A program made the position numbers and the translations under genes. A stretch of DNA of 8,803 nt from Cyanobacteriota bacterium (GTDB lineage: Bacteria; Cyanobacteriota; Cyanobacteriia; Phormidesmidales; Phormidesmidaceae). The stretch is taken from the NCBI GenBank assembly GCA_027483425.1, contig JAIXUR010000641.1, positions 1 to 8,803 of the forward strand, in the 5' to 3' direction. The stretch's first letter is position 1. Each line of letters opens with the position of its first letter. The notes under the pieces are model-generated. The model had not been told where the DNA came from. It searched no databases and was given only the letters and a program-made list of their open reading frames with translations. Below, one piece after another: positions 1 to 6,406 of this stretch.

Positions 1-259
1 CCTCCCGCACGGTGATCTCGGCAGTCCGCCCGCCCACCTTGGCCCCCAGATTAGTCTCGTAGCCCTCAATCCGCCCACTCAGGGCGATCGCATCTTCCTT
101 GGCGGGGGTGAGCCAGTACCGCAGCCCGACGGCCCCGCCTATCAACAGCAACACCAGGGGTAGTGCCAGGGCCAACTTGGGCCGAAAACGGGAGCCCTGG
201 GCGGGGCGATCGGGGCCTAGGGAGTCAACCTCAACCGGGGTAGAAGACGCCTGAGTCAT
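1..259 (-). CDS. HlyD-family efflux membrane-fusion (adaptor) protein, N-terminal part, cut by window edge
   Basis: Only the first 86 codons are visible; the gene runs off the left edge. The start ATG at 259 is preceded on the minus strand by AAGGA (271-267) with a 7-nt spacer. The protein has a hydrophilic N-terminus (about residues 1-28), one membrane segment (about 29-46, rich in Leu/Ala/Val), then the start of the periplasmic part with GRIEGYETNLGAKVGGR, typical of HlyD/EmrA/YbhG-type adaptors where the first beta strand and lipoyl-like hairpin begin. Such adaptors link an inner-membrane ABC or MFS pump to an outer-membrane channel. Divergent pairing with a TetR gene across a 108-bp gap fits a drug or xenobiotic efflux module under local repression. 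Substrate and pump type cannot be told, since the partner genes lie outside the window. Confidence 0.85.
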   Translation of the reverse strand, partial: MTQASSTPVEVDSLGPDRPAQGSRFRPKLALALPLVLLLIGGAVGLRYWLTPAKEDAIALSGRIEGYETNLGAKVGGRTAEITVRE

Positions 260-274
260 CGAAATTTCCTTGGA

Positions 275-305
275 TAGCCGGGCTAAACTATACGGTTTAG
301 TATAG
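275..305. promoter_or_regulatory. Inverted-repeat operator and divergent promoter region between hlyD and tetR
   Basis: CTAAAC (283-288) and GTTTAG (295-300) form a perfect 6-bp inverted repeat with a 6-bp centre. It is extended by CTATA (288-292) and TATAG (301-305) and adjoined by TAGCC-G-GGCTA (275-285). The block carries -10-like hexamers for the minus strand (TATACT and TATAGT on that strand). Position and symmetry fit a TetR-family operator that shuts both divergent genes. The binding protein is inferred from position, not shown. Confidence 0.6.
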
Positions 306-367
306 GCTAGTCCCAGGCGTTAGCGTGCTACCGCTGCAAAGTGTTTCAAAATGTCTCAGGTTTGGCC

Positions 368-994
368 ATGACCTCGGCTCCTCCTACCCCAGCCCAACTC
401 AAGCGCGAGCAAATTTTGCAGGGGGCCCTCCAAATTTTTCTGCAAAACGGCTACGAAGGCACCAGCATGGACCGGGTAGCCGCCGCAGCCGGGGTGTCTA
501 AGATCACGATTTACAAACACTTTCAGGATAAGGAAGGGGTGTTTACGGCGCTGATTAAGCAGATCACCGCCCAGCGGTTTGAAACGGTGTTTGGCCACCT
601 TTCCTTTACCGAAGACCCGGCCCTTGTGCTGCGCCAGGTGGCCCACACCCTGCTAGATACCCTGGCCACCGATGAGGAATACATTGCGTTTCTGCGCCTA
701 ATTGTGGGGGAGTCGGGGCGGTTTCCGGCCCTGGCCCAGTTCTTTGTCCAGGCTCTGCCCCAGAAGGTTTGGACCCTGCTGGGCAACTACTTCGCCACCC
801 ATCCCCAGCTGCGCACCGCCCATCCAGAGGCAACGGCCCGCATTTTTATGGGGGCGCTGATGGGCTACGTGATGACCCAAAACATTCTCCACGGCCATAG
901 CATCGCGCCCATGGATCAAGCCGTGATGGTGGACTGCCTGGTCGACACCATTACCGGCTGCCCCCCTGGGATAGAGGAAGACCCTCGACCCTAG
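368..994 (+). CDS. TetR/AcrR-family transcriptional repressor
   Basis: A 208-residue protein of normal TetR length. The N-terminal domain is clear: LKREQILQGALQIFLQNGY (11-29) followed by the helix-turn-helix T32-F52, with the family signature GVSKITIYKHF and the following F-x-DKE turn. The rest is an all-helical ligand-binding and dimer domain resembling the AefR-like C-terminal group (GESGRFPAL, 114-122). I chose ATG 368; an in-frame GTG at 341 would add nine residues of no family character, and neither start has a good ribosome site. It faces the divergent HlyD adaptor gene, so it most likely represses that efflux operon and itself until an inducer binds. The inducer is unknown. Confidence 0.9.
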   Translation: MTSAPPTPAQLKREQILQGALQIFLQNGYEGTSMDRVAAAAGVSKITIYKHFQDKEGVFTALIKQITAQRFETVFGHLSFTEDPALVLRQVAHTLLDTLATDEEYIAFLRLIVGESGRFPALAQFFVQALPQKVWTLLGNYFATHPQLRTAHPEATARIFMGALMGYVMTQNILHGHSIAPMDQAVMVDCLVDTITGCPPGIEEDPRP

Positions 995-1019
995 GGTTCT
1001 TTGGATCCTCTACGGGGGC
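960..1019 (+). terminator. Possible nested hairpin over the tetR stop codon
   Basis: Three nested pairs of arms can form: GCCCCC (960-965) with GGGGGC (1014-1019), TAGAGGA (972-978) with TCCTCTA (1006-1012), and ACCC (981-984) with GGGT (994-997). The internal loops are uneven and no T run follows, so this is a weak terminator or an RNA 3'-end structure rather than a classic one. Confidence 0.3.
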
Positions 1020-1036
1020 CTAGTCTCGCCATAGAT

Positions 1037-1081
1037 TCGTCAAGGGGTTGTCACAGGTTTGTCATAGAAATTTTCTATACT
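1037..1081 (+). promoter_or_regulatory. Pho-box-like three-repeat promoter upstream of ctp
   Basis: Three 7-bp direct repeats recur at exactly 11 bp: TCGTCAA (1037-1043), TTGTCAC (1048-1054) and TTGTCAT (1059-1065). Ten bases after the last is a near-consensus -10, TATACT (1076-1081). No ordinary -35 stands at 17 bp. The layout of 7-bp units at 11-bp period with the -10 ten bases beyond the last is that of PhoB-activated promoters such as E. coli phoA. The published cyanobacterial Pho box has a different base consensus, so the true regulator could be another OmpR/PhoB-class protein. Confidence 0.5.
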
Positions 1082-1340
1082 CACCATTAATAAAGGCTCT
1101 TGATCTAACCTAGGAGCAACAGGCCATCGGCCCTTCCAGGCTGTCTGGGCGATGCTCTGCATCTCGCTTGAACGCCGGTTTTGCCGGGTTAGTCCGTTGA
1201 GAGTGTTTCAGCTAACGCCTGATCTGAGGTTTCGTCGTCACCGGCTCAACGGGTCGAGGGCGCAGACTCAGCAGGATGTTTTTTTAGATGAAAGACCCTT
1301 GGGCCTCTTTGTCTGGTGTTTTAAACCCTAACGCTGTTCT
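1082..1340 (+). other. Long 5' leader of ctp with an inverted repeat and a doubtful 59-codon ORF
   Basis: About 250 nt separate the predicted transcription start from the ctp start. CCGTTGAG (1194-1201) pairs perfectly with CTCAACGG (1245-1252), and smaller CCGG pairings lie beside each arm, so the leader RNA can fold. An ORF at 1152-1331 (ATG to TAA, 59 aa, Arg-rich, begins MLCISLERRF) ends ten bases before the ctp ATG but has no ribosome site and resembles nothing I know. I record it as a possible leader ORF, not as a gene. Confidence 0.3.
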
Positions 1341-2657
1341 ATGCCTCAATTTCGCCATCGGTTTGCTTTAATGCCTACGATCGCCGCCTGGTCGCCCGCC
1401 GAAAAGGCCCTGGCCCTGACCTCAACCCTGACCCTACTGGGGTTGCCGGTACTCGCTACAACGGCCTGGGCCACCTGGCAAGACAGTCCCAAAACCGTTT
1501 TGGATGAAGCCTGGCAAATCGTTAACCAGAGCTATGTTGACCCCAATTTTAACCAGGTGGACTGGGCCCAAGAGCGGCAGTCGTTGCTAGGCCAGCAGTA
1601 TTCCTCTCCGGATGAGGCCTACGCGTCGCTGAAGGAGATGCTGGCGAAGCTCGATGATCCCTACACCCGATTCATGACGCCGGAAGAGTTTCAAGCCTTT
1701 TCGAGTCAGACCAGTGGGCAACTGGTGGGGGTGGGTATGCGGCTGGCCCTCGACCCCGATACCCAGGCGCTGATCGTGGTGCAGCCGATCGCCGATTCCC
1801 CGGCCATGGCCGCCAACATTCAGCCGGGCGATCGCATCTTGCAGATCAATGGCACCTCGACCCAAGACATCACCGTCGAAGCCGCCGCTGGCCAGATTCG
1901 CGGTGAGGCCGGTACGACGGTAGAGCTGCTGCTGCAGCGCAACGACACCGCTCCCTTTGCCGTCACCCTCACCCGCGCCCGGATCGATTTGCCGGTGGTG
2001 GACATGGCCCTGAGGGAGTCTGAGGGCCAGCGCATCGGCTACATTCGCCTGGGTGAATTTAATGCCCAGTCTGCTGATCAGATGGAGCGAGCCATCAAAA
2101 GCCTAGAAAAGCAGCAGGTGGATGGCTACGTACTTGACCTACGCAACAACCCAGGGGGGATTCTCGATCAGGCGATCGCGATCGCGCGCATGTGGCTCGA
2201 TGAGGGGGCCATTGTCCGTACCGTAGACCGCGCTCAACAGGCGGAGCAAATCACCGCCAACCATACGGCCATCACCGATAAGCCCCTGGTGGTTTTGGTC
2301 AATGGTGACTCGGCCAGCGCCAGCGAGGTGCTCACCGGGGCCCTTCAGGACGATCGCCGGGCCACGGTGGTGGGCACCCAAACCTTTGGTAAAGCGCTGG
2401 TGCAGTCGGTCAACCAGCTCCAGGATGGCTCAGGCCTCAACGTCACGATCGCCCACTACTACACCCCTTCTGGAGCCGACATCAACCACAAAGGCATTAC
2501 TCCCGATGTGGTGTCAGAGTCGCCCGAAGCGGCCCAGCGGGATCTATGGACCCACCCCGAGCGTCTCGGCACCGAGCAAGATAGCCAATACGTGACGGCC
2601 CTCGACCAGCTACACCAGGCGATCGCCGCTACCCCCGCGCCCCAGGCACACCTCTAG
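1341..2657 (+). CDS. Carboxyl-terminal processing protease (S41 family, CtpB/CtpC-like)
   Basis: A 438-residue serine protease of the Ctp/Tsp family, which trims or degrades proteins from their C-terminus in the periplasm or thylakoid lumen. A hydrophobic segment (about 22-44) ending in Ala-rich sequence (TTAWA) acts as signal peptide or anchor. The PDZ domain (about 127-210) contains GVGM and QPGDRILQING. The S41 domain (about 228-395) has LDLRNNPGG (265-273), DSASASE (323-329) with catalytic Ser326, and FGKA with Lys351. The Ser-Lys spacing is 25, as in plant and algal D1 protease. INHKGITPDVV fits the CtpB/CtpC branches better than the D1-processing CtpA, from memory only. Start ATG 1341 has no Shine-Dalgarno; in-frame ATG 1371 is an alternative. 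It is transcribed alone, probably from the three-repeat promoter upstream. Confidence 0.93.
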   Translation: MPQFRHRFALMPTIAAWSPAEKALALTSTLTLLGLPVLATTAWATWQDSPKTVLDEAWQIVNQSYVDPNFNQVDWAQERQSLLGQQYSSPDEAYASLKEMLAKLDDPYTRFMTPEEFQAFSSQTSGQLVGVGMRLALDPDTQALIVVQPIADSPAMAANIQPGDRILQINGTSTQDITVEAAAGQIRGEAGTTVELLLQRNDTAPFAVTLTRARIDLPVVDMALRESEGQRIGYIRLGEFNAQSADQMERAIKSLEKQQVDGYVLDLRNNPGGILDQAIAIARMWLDEGAIVRTVDRAQQAEQITANHTAITDKPLVVLVNGDSASASEVLTGALQDDRRATVVGTQTFGKALVQSVNQLQDGSGLNVTIAHYYTPSGADINHKGITPDVVSESPEAAQRDLWTHPERLGTEQDSQYVTALDQLHQAIAATPAPQAHL

Positions 2658-2852
2658 TCCACCGGGCTGTCTTGGCTGTGCTACTTTCGGGCGCTCCAGC
2701 TGGGCCCGGCGTCGCTGGTGGCCCCGATTGATAAATCGAGCCTGGTGTTGATCCTGCTGCTGTCGGCCTTGTTTTTGGGCGAACCCCTCACCCTCAAAGC
2801 CTGTCTGGGATCGGGGTTGATCCTGGCGGGAACGCTGGTGCTGATCCACTAG
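2658..2852 (+). pseudogene. C-terminal remnant of an EamA/DMT-family transporter
   Basis: The 64 codons after the ctp stop, in the same reading frame, read TGLSWLCYFRALQLG, then VAPIDK, FLGEPLT and a last hydrophobic helix ending LAGTLVLIH and TAG. This is the characteristic second half of the short (about 140-residue) EamA/DMT transporters, where the conserved stretch ATGLSWLCYFRAL starts near residue 78. No start codon, ribosome site or first half is present; the preceding codon is the ctp stop. The remaining part carries no stop or frameshift, so the loss looks recent or the segment is tolerated as ctp 3' UTR. It stops 4 bp before the convergent ATPase gene ends. Confidence 0.8.
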
Positions 2853-2856
2853 GTCG

Positions 2857-5475
2857 CTACCCAATTCTGCGCTGGCGCTTACGGGGCCACAGCTTAAGCA
2901 CTTCAAACCAGAGGGTGCTCAGTACCCCCGCTGCCAAACAGATCGCCAGGTCAATGGGGTGCAAGAACGAGAAGCGAAACAGATTTTGCAGCAGCGGCAC
3001 GTACAAAATAACCCCTAGGAAAATCAGGCCTCCTCCCAGCACCCACCAGAGGGCCGGGTTGGGTGTATTCAGCGTGGCCAGGGCCGGGCGCGACCAGGAG
3101 CGGTTGGTCAAAATCAGGCTGAGGTTAGCGATGATCAGGGTCGTAAAGGCCAGGGTGCGGGCGTCAAATTCGCCCTGGCCTCGATAGTAGGCGATCGCAA
3201 ACACCGCCACCAGCACCGCCAGCACGCTCAGCCCCTGCAACAGCACCAGGCGCAGGGTACGGCGGCTAAATAGGGGTTCCCGAGGGGGGCGTGGGGGGCG
3301 ATCCATCACATCGCTCTCCGCTGGTTCGGCTTCAAAGACAATGGTGCAGGCCGGGTCAATAATTAAATGTAAAAAGGCAATGTGGATGGGCATCAGCACG
3401 AGAGGCCACTGGAAAATAACTGGAATGAGGGAAATACCGGCGATCGGGATGTGCACTGCCAGGGTGTAGGCCATGCCCTTTTTTAGGTTGTCAAAAATGC
3501 GGCGACCCAGCCTCACCGAGGCCACAATGGCGGAAAAGTCGTCGTCTAACAGCACCAAATCCGCCGCTTCTCGGGCTACGTCGGTGCCCCGTTCGCCCAT
3601 GGCAATGCCGATGTGGGCGGCCTTGAGAGCCGGGGCATCGTTGACGCCGTCGCCGGTCATGGCGACAATTTCACCTCGCTGCTTCAGGGCGTTAACAATT
3701 TGTAGCTTTTGCTCCGGCACCACCCGGGCAAAAATATTCACGCTCGCCATCCGGCTCTGGATCTGCTCAGGGCTGAGCTGGTCTAGCTCTGGCCCAGTGA
3801 GCACTTCTGTCGCCGGAGTGAGGCCGATCTGCTCAGCAATGTTGCAGGCCGTCGCCGGGTAGTCGCCGGTAATCATAATCACCCGAATGCCTGCTCGGTA
3901 GCATTCGGCGATCGCCGGGGCCACCGTAGGCCGTACTGGATCAGCCAGCCCCACCAGCCCCACAAACTCAAACTCAAAGGCGTGCTGGCTACCAGGGAGT
4001 GAGGCCGTGAAGTCGAGCGCACTGTCGTGGGTCTGGGGTTTTCCCGCCGCCTTGCGCCCCTGGGCTACCCCCAAGACCCGTAGCCCTTCCTCGGCCATCG
4101 TTTGAATGTGAGTCGCTAGAGTCTGCTGTCGTTCGGCGTCAAAGTGGCAGAGTTCGGCGATCGCCTCTGGGGCTCCCTTAGCGGCCACGGTCAGCTCTCC
4201 CTGGGGCGACTCCCACACACAGGACATCGCCAGCAAATCCCGCGACAGAGGATACTCCTGCCGCATTTGCCAGTCGTCGTGGAGGTGTTCGGTGGCGGCC
4301 AGGTAAGCTTGCCCGACCTGCTGTAGGGCCTTTTCCATGGGGTCGAAGGGGTCGCGGCGGCTGGCCAAAATGCCAAACTCAATCAGCTGATGAAACGCCT
4401 CCGGCAGGGGTTCTTGGGCATGCAGGGTGACATCGTAGAGAGCCGGTTTGGGCTGACCAAACTCGTCGTGGTCTACAAATAGCTGCTGCACCGCCATCTG
4501 ATTCAGGGTCAGGGTACCGGTTTTATCCACACACAGTACTGTGGTTGACCCCAGGGTCTCAACCACGGGCACCCGCCGCGTCAGCACCCGCTGCTGAGAA
4601 AATCGCCAAGCTCCCAAAGCTAAAAAAATCGTCAACACCACCGGAATTTCGTTAGGCAAAATCGCCATCGCCAGGGCCAGCCCTGCCAGCACCCCATTCA
4701 ACCAGTCGGCTCGGGTGACGCCGTAGATCACCACCACTGCCACACAGATGGCGATCGCCACCCCGGTGAGCTGCTGCACTATCCGGCGGGTTTCCTGCTG
4801 TATGCGGGTGTCTTCGGGCTCTACGGTTTGCAGGGCTTTACCAATTTTACCCATCTCCGTCAGCAGCCCCGTAGCCACCACCTCGGCAATGCCCTGGCCC
4901 TGAACCACGAGGGTGCCAGAGAAAACGGCGGGTAGGTCATCGCCGCCAGGACGGGTCATTCTCGTTTCTCCCAAGGCCTCTCGCTTGTGTACGGGCACCG
5001 ATTCCCCGGTCAGCAGCGACTCATCCACGGTCACATGGGTAGACCAGCGCAGCAGCCCATCGGCAGGGATGCGATCGCCCTCTGCTAGCACCAGCACATC
5101 TCCCCGTACCACCTCTCGGCCCGGTATACGCCTGCGCTCTCCATCGCGAATCACCAGGGCGCGGGGGCTAGAGAGGTCTCGTAATGCTTCTAAGGATTTC
5201 TCGGTTTTTTGTTCCTGGTACAGGTTAATGCCCACAATAAACAGCACAAACCCGAGCAAAATCATGGCTTCCTGGGCATCGCCCAGAAACCAGTAGATCA
5301 CGCCGCAGCCTACCAGTAGCAAGAAAATGGGCTCCCGCCCAATCTCCAGCACCAGGGCCCAAAAAGTACGGTGGTCAGAGGCCGGCAGTTCGTTATAGCC
5401 CTCTCGGCTCAGACGCGCCGCCGCTTCTGTAGACGAGAGCCCCACCCAGGTCTGAGGGTCATTGGTGAATGGCAT
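2857..5475 (-). CDS. Cation-translocating P-type ATPase (HAD-IC family, uncharacterised substrate)
   Basis: An 872-residue, complete P-type pump in P2-like order: N-terminal cation-ATPase domain (about 8-45), M1-M2 (about 46-86), actuator domain with TGES (156-159), M3-M4 (about 236-290), phosphorylation site DKTGTLT with Asp317, nucleotide domain with KGAPE (Lys433), TGD (536-538), hinge GDGVND (608-613), then M5-M10 (about 666-860) and a basic tail. The M4 motif is PNEIP (274-278) where Ca pumps have PEGLP. M5 carries His675 and M6 reads HLIIDP (His703, Asp707), then FEAEP. Canonical Ca-site residues are therefore absent apart from an Asp in M6. It belongs to a widespread bacterial group with PEE(F/L)P-like M4, whose ion I do not know. 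It lies alone, convergent with ctp. The ATG at 5475 has only a weak GAGAG site upstream. Confidence 0.93.
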   Translation of the reverse strand: MPFTNDPQTWVGLSSTEAAARLSREGYNELPASDHRTFWALVLEIGREPIFLLLVGCGVIYWFLGDAQEAMILLGFVLFIVGINLYQEQKTEKSLEALRDLSSPRALVIRDGERRRIPGREVVRGDVLVLAEGDRIPADGLLRWSTHVTVDESLLTGESVPVHKREALGETRMTRPGGDDLPAVFSGTLVVQGQGIAEVVATGLLTEMGKIGKALQTVEPEDTRIQQETRRIVQQLTGVAIAICVAVVVIYGVTRADWLNGVLAGLALAMAILPNEIPVVLTIFLALGAWRFSQQRVLTRRVPVVETLGSTTVLCVDKTGTLTLNQMAVQQLFVDHDEFGQPKPALYDVTLHAQEPLPEAFHQLIEFGILASRRDPFDPMEKALQQVGQAYLAATEHLHDDWQMRQEYPLSRDLLAMSCVWESPQGELTVAAKGAPEAIAELCHFDAERQQTLATHIQTMAEEGLRVLGVAQGRKAAGKPQTHDSALDFTASLPGSQHAFEFEFVGLVGLADPVRPTVAPAIAECYRAGIRVIMITGDYPATACNIAEQIGLTPATEVLTGPELDQLSPEQIQSRMASVNIFARVVPEQKLQIVNALKQRGEIVAMTGDGVNDAPALKAAHIGIAMGERGTDVAREAADLVLLDDDFSAIVASVRLGRRIFDNLKKGMAYTLAVHIPIAGISLIPVIFQWPLVLMPIHIAFLHLIIDPACTIVFEAEPAESDVMDRPPRPPREPLFSRRTLRLVLLQGLSVLAVLVAVFAIAYYRGQGEFDARTLAFTTLIIANLSLILTNRSWSRPALATLNTPNPALWWVLGGGLIFLGVILYVPLLQNLFRFSFLHPIDLAICLAAGVLSTLWFEVLKLWPRKRQRRIG

Positions 5476-5631
5476 TCGGTTTATCTCTCAGGCGAACATG
5501 CTACCTACACAGTGCCGCACTCCCCTGAATAAGCGTTAATTTGTTGCAATTTTTCGCAGCTGAACTCATCCCAGCCGGTCTGTCCCATCAAAATCCTGGA
5601 GGAGTCATGAGCTGGAATGCCCTCAGTCAGA
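5476..5631. other. Intergenic region, divergent from the ATPase
   Basis: This stretch holds the upstream side of the ATPase gene. No convincing -35/-10 pair was found for the ATPase; TTGCAA on the minus strand near 5545 is the nearest -35-like hexamer. A TGGAGGAG-ATG at 5597-5609 opens an in-frame N-terminal extension of the small gene downstream, but it lies upstream of that gene's predicted promoter. Confidence 0.4.
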
Positions 5632-5676
5632 TTGACACACCCTGGTCATCGTTTTGTCATGGCCAATGGGTAGAGT
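5632..5676 (+). promoter_or_regulatory. Second Pho-box-like three-repeat promoter, ahead of the 29-residue membrane protein
   Basis: Three 7-bp units recur at 11-bp period: TTGACAC (5632-5638), TGGTCAT (5643-5649) and TTGTCAT (5654-5660). Ten bases later comes the -10-like TAGAGT (5671-5676). This is the same spacing, and the last unit is the same heptamer, as in the promoter at 1037-1081. A start near 5683 would leave a short leader containing the GGAGG at 5699-5703. The regulator is inferred to be an OmpR/PhoB-class protein. Confidence 0.45.
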
Positions 5677-5711
5677 GGGGAGCATCTACACTATCCCTGG
5701 AGGATCGCACT

Positions 5712-5801
5712 ATGGCTATGCTGCCGATTTTAACTGGGGCGATGATCATTGCCCTTTTACTGTCTCTCAGTATTGGCGTGCTTGCCCGGCTGTTTCCCTA
5801 A
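5712..5801 (+). CDS. Small single-pass membrane protein, 29 residues
   Basis: ATG 5712 stands 8 bases after a perfect GGAGG (5699-5703). The product starts MAMLPILTG, has one hydrophobic segment (about residues 4-25) and ends ARLFP. Size and shape recall small subunits or regulators of membrane complexes, such as those of photosystems, b6f or KdpF, but I could not match it to any of them. An alternative ATG at 5607 would give 64 residues with a polar N-terminus (MSWNALSQ); it too has GGAGG (5598-5602) but only 4 bases of spacing, and it would start inside or before the predicted promoter. The gene is divergent from the P-type ATPase, so a role as partner of that pump is possible but unsupported. 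Confidence 0.5.
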   Translation: MAMLPILTGAMIIALLLSLSIGVLARLFP

Positions 5802-5827
5802 GCCGAAAGCACCCTCAACCCGAAGAA

Positions 5828-5850
5828 CACCGCCACTTAGAGGGCGGGTG
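5828..5850 (+). terminator. Possible weak terminator after the small membrane protein
   Basis: CACCGCC (5828-5834) pairs with GGCGGGTG (5843-5850) with one bulged G and an 8-nt loop. Only a short TTTT follows, after AAGGA. It lies 26 bases after the stop codon. Confidence 0.3.
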
Positions 5851-6138
5851 AAGGATTTTGCCAGCAACCCGCCGACAATCAAGCTAACTGATGCCAGATA
5901 AATCCCAGAGATTCTAAGCAAAAGAACGGAATGCGCCGGTATGGTAAACTAATAATCATTCAAGCTACATTCGTACGCTCGTTCTGAAAGCCTTGCAGCA
6001 AAGGGTTTACAGAACCAACAGGCATTTAAGTGCTCCACAGCTTAGGATATTTTGTGACGGTAGTTTAGTCGTTCCCACAGAACTGTTAGCCAATGCCTCG
6101 CTGGGCTGACTTTGGTAGGCTATGCAAATTGGTTCAAG
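5851..6138. other. Gene-free stretch with one imperfect hairpin
   Basis: I see no coding region or RNA gene here on either strand. GTTCTG (5981-5986) pairs with CAGAAC (6010-6015), and the bases inside can continue the stem (AAGCC with GGTTT-type pairing, one A-A mismatch) to about 13 pairs around a small loop. The function is unknown. Confidence 0.4.
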
Positions 6139-6378
6139 TCATGGTGCTGATGGACAATCCGTTATAGACGGGCCGACATCCCTCCAATTTAGCCATCTGC
6201 TGCCAGAAACAATTTTAGGGTTAAGCATAAACAAGGCCAAAGCCATAATTGTGGTGGTTGTGACACCCACCAGAACAACCCCTAGCATCATCCAAACCCG
6301 TAAATCGGGTAAAAATTCATCCTGTCGAAGCGGCAGTAGGTTCACTGAGGACTCGGCAGCTATACGTTGTCGTTCCAT
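6139..6378 (-). pseudogene. HlyD-like N-terminal fragment (truncated membrane-fusion protein) or small membrane protein
   Basis: This 79-residue ORF starts MERQRIAAES. It contains LLPLRQDEFLPDLRVWMMLG (14-33), then a membrane helix (about 29-52) ending near MLNPK. The pattern of a short polar N-terminus, a DEFLP motif and one membrane helix is that of cyanobacterial HlyD-type secretion adaptors (DEFLPPISRW...). After the helix the expected periplasmic coiled-coil and lipoyl parts are missing, and the sequence ends after 27 unrelated residues. I read it as a 5' remnant. It has no ribosome site. A minus-strand TATAGT (6405-6400) could serve as a -10 only some 20 bp upstream. Alternatively it is a real short membrane protein. 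The likeness is from memory of the family, not from a search. Confidence 0.4.
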
Positions 6379-6396
6379 TGGTCACGATTGGTCACG
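6377..6396. repeat. Perfect 10-bp tandem repeat at the start of the HlyD-like fragment
   Basis: ATTGGTCACG occurs twice head to tail (6377-6386, 6387-6396), followed by ATCAC. It contains TGGTCAC units at 10-bp period, next to ACTATA (TATAGT on the minus strand). It could be a regulator site or a slippage duplication, and it overlaps the putative start codon of the fragment. Confidence 0.6.
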
Positions 6397-6406
6397 ATCA
6401 CTATAA

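Noticed and set aside
3473..3862. 129-codon plus-strand ORF inside the ATPase gene
   Set aside because: It is antisense to conserved P-type ATPase motifs (GDGVND region), and its Ser/Arg-rich sequence is typical of a shadow frame.
5541..5711. Longer starts (TTG 5541, ATG 5607) for the small membrane protein
   Set aside because: Both lie upstream of or within the predicted promoter. The ATG 5607 ribosome site has too short a spacer, and the added sequence is polar and featureless. Kept only as an alternative.
5851..6138. Search for a tRNA or other structured RNA gene
   Set aside because: The only stem (5981-6015) is a single hairpin. No cloverleaf, T-arm GTTC block or CCA end is present.
6122..6406. 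94-codon plus-strand ORF opposite the HlyD-like fragment
   Set aside because: Its composition is that of an antisense shadow (Ser/Thr/Arg-rich, no domain), and the opposite strand has the better protein.
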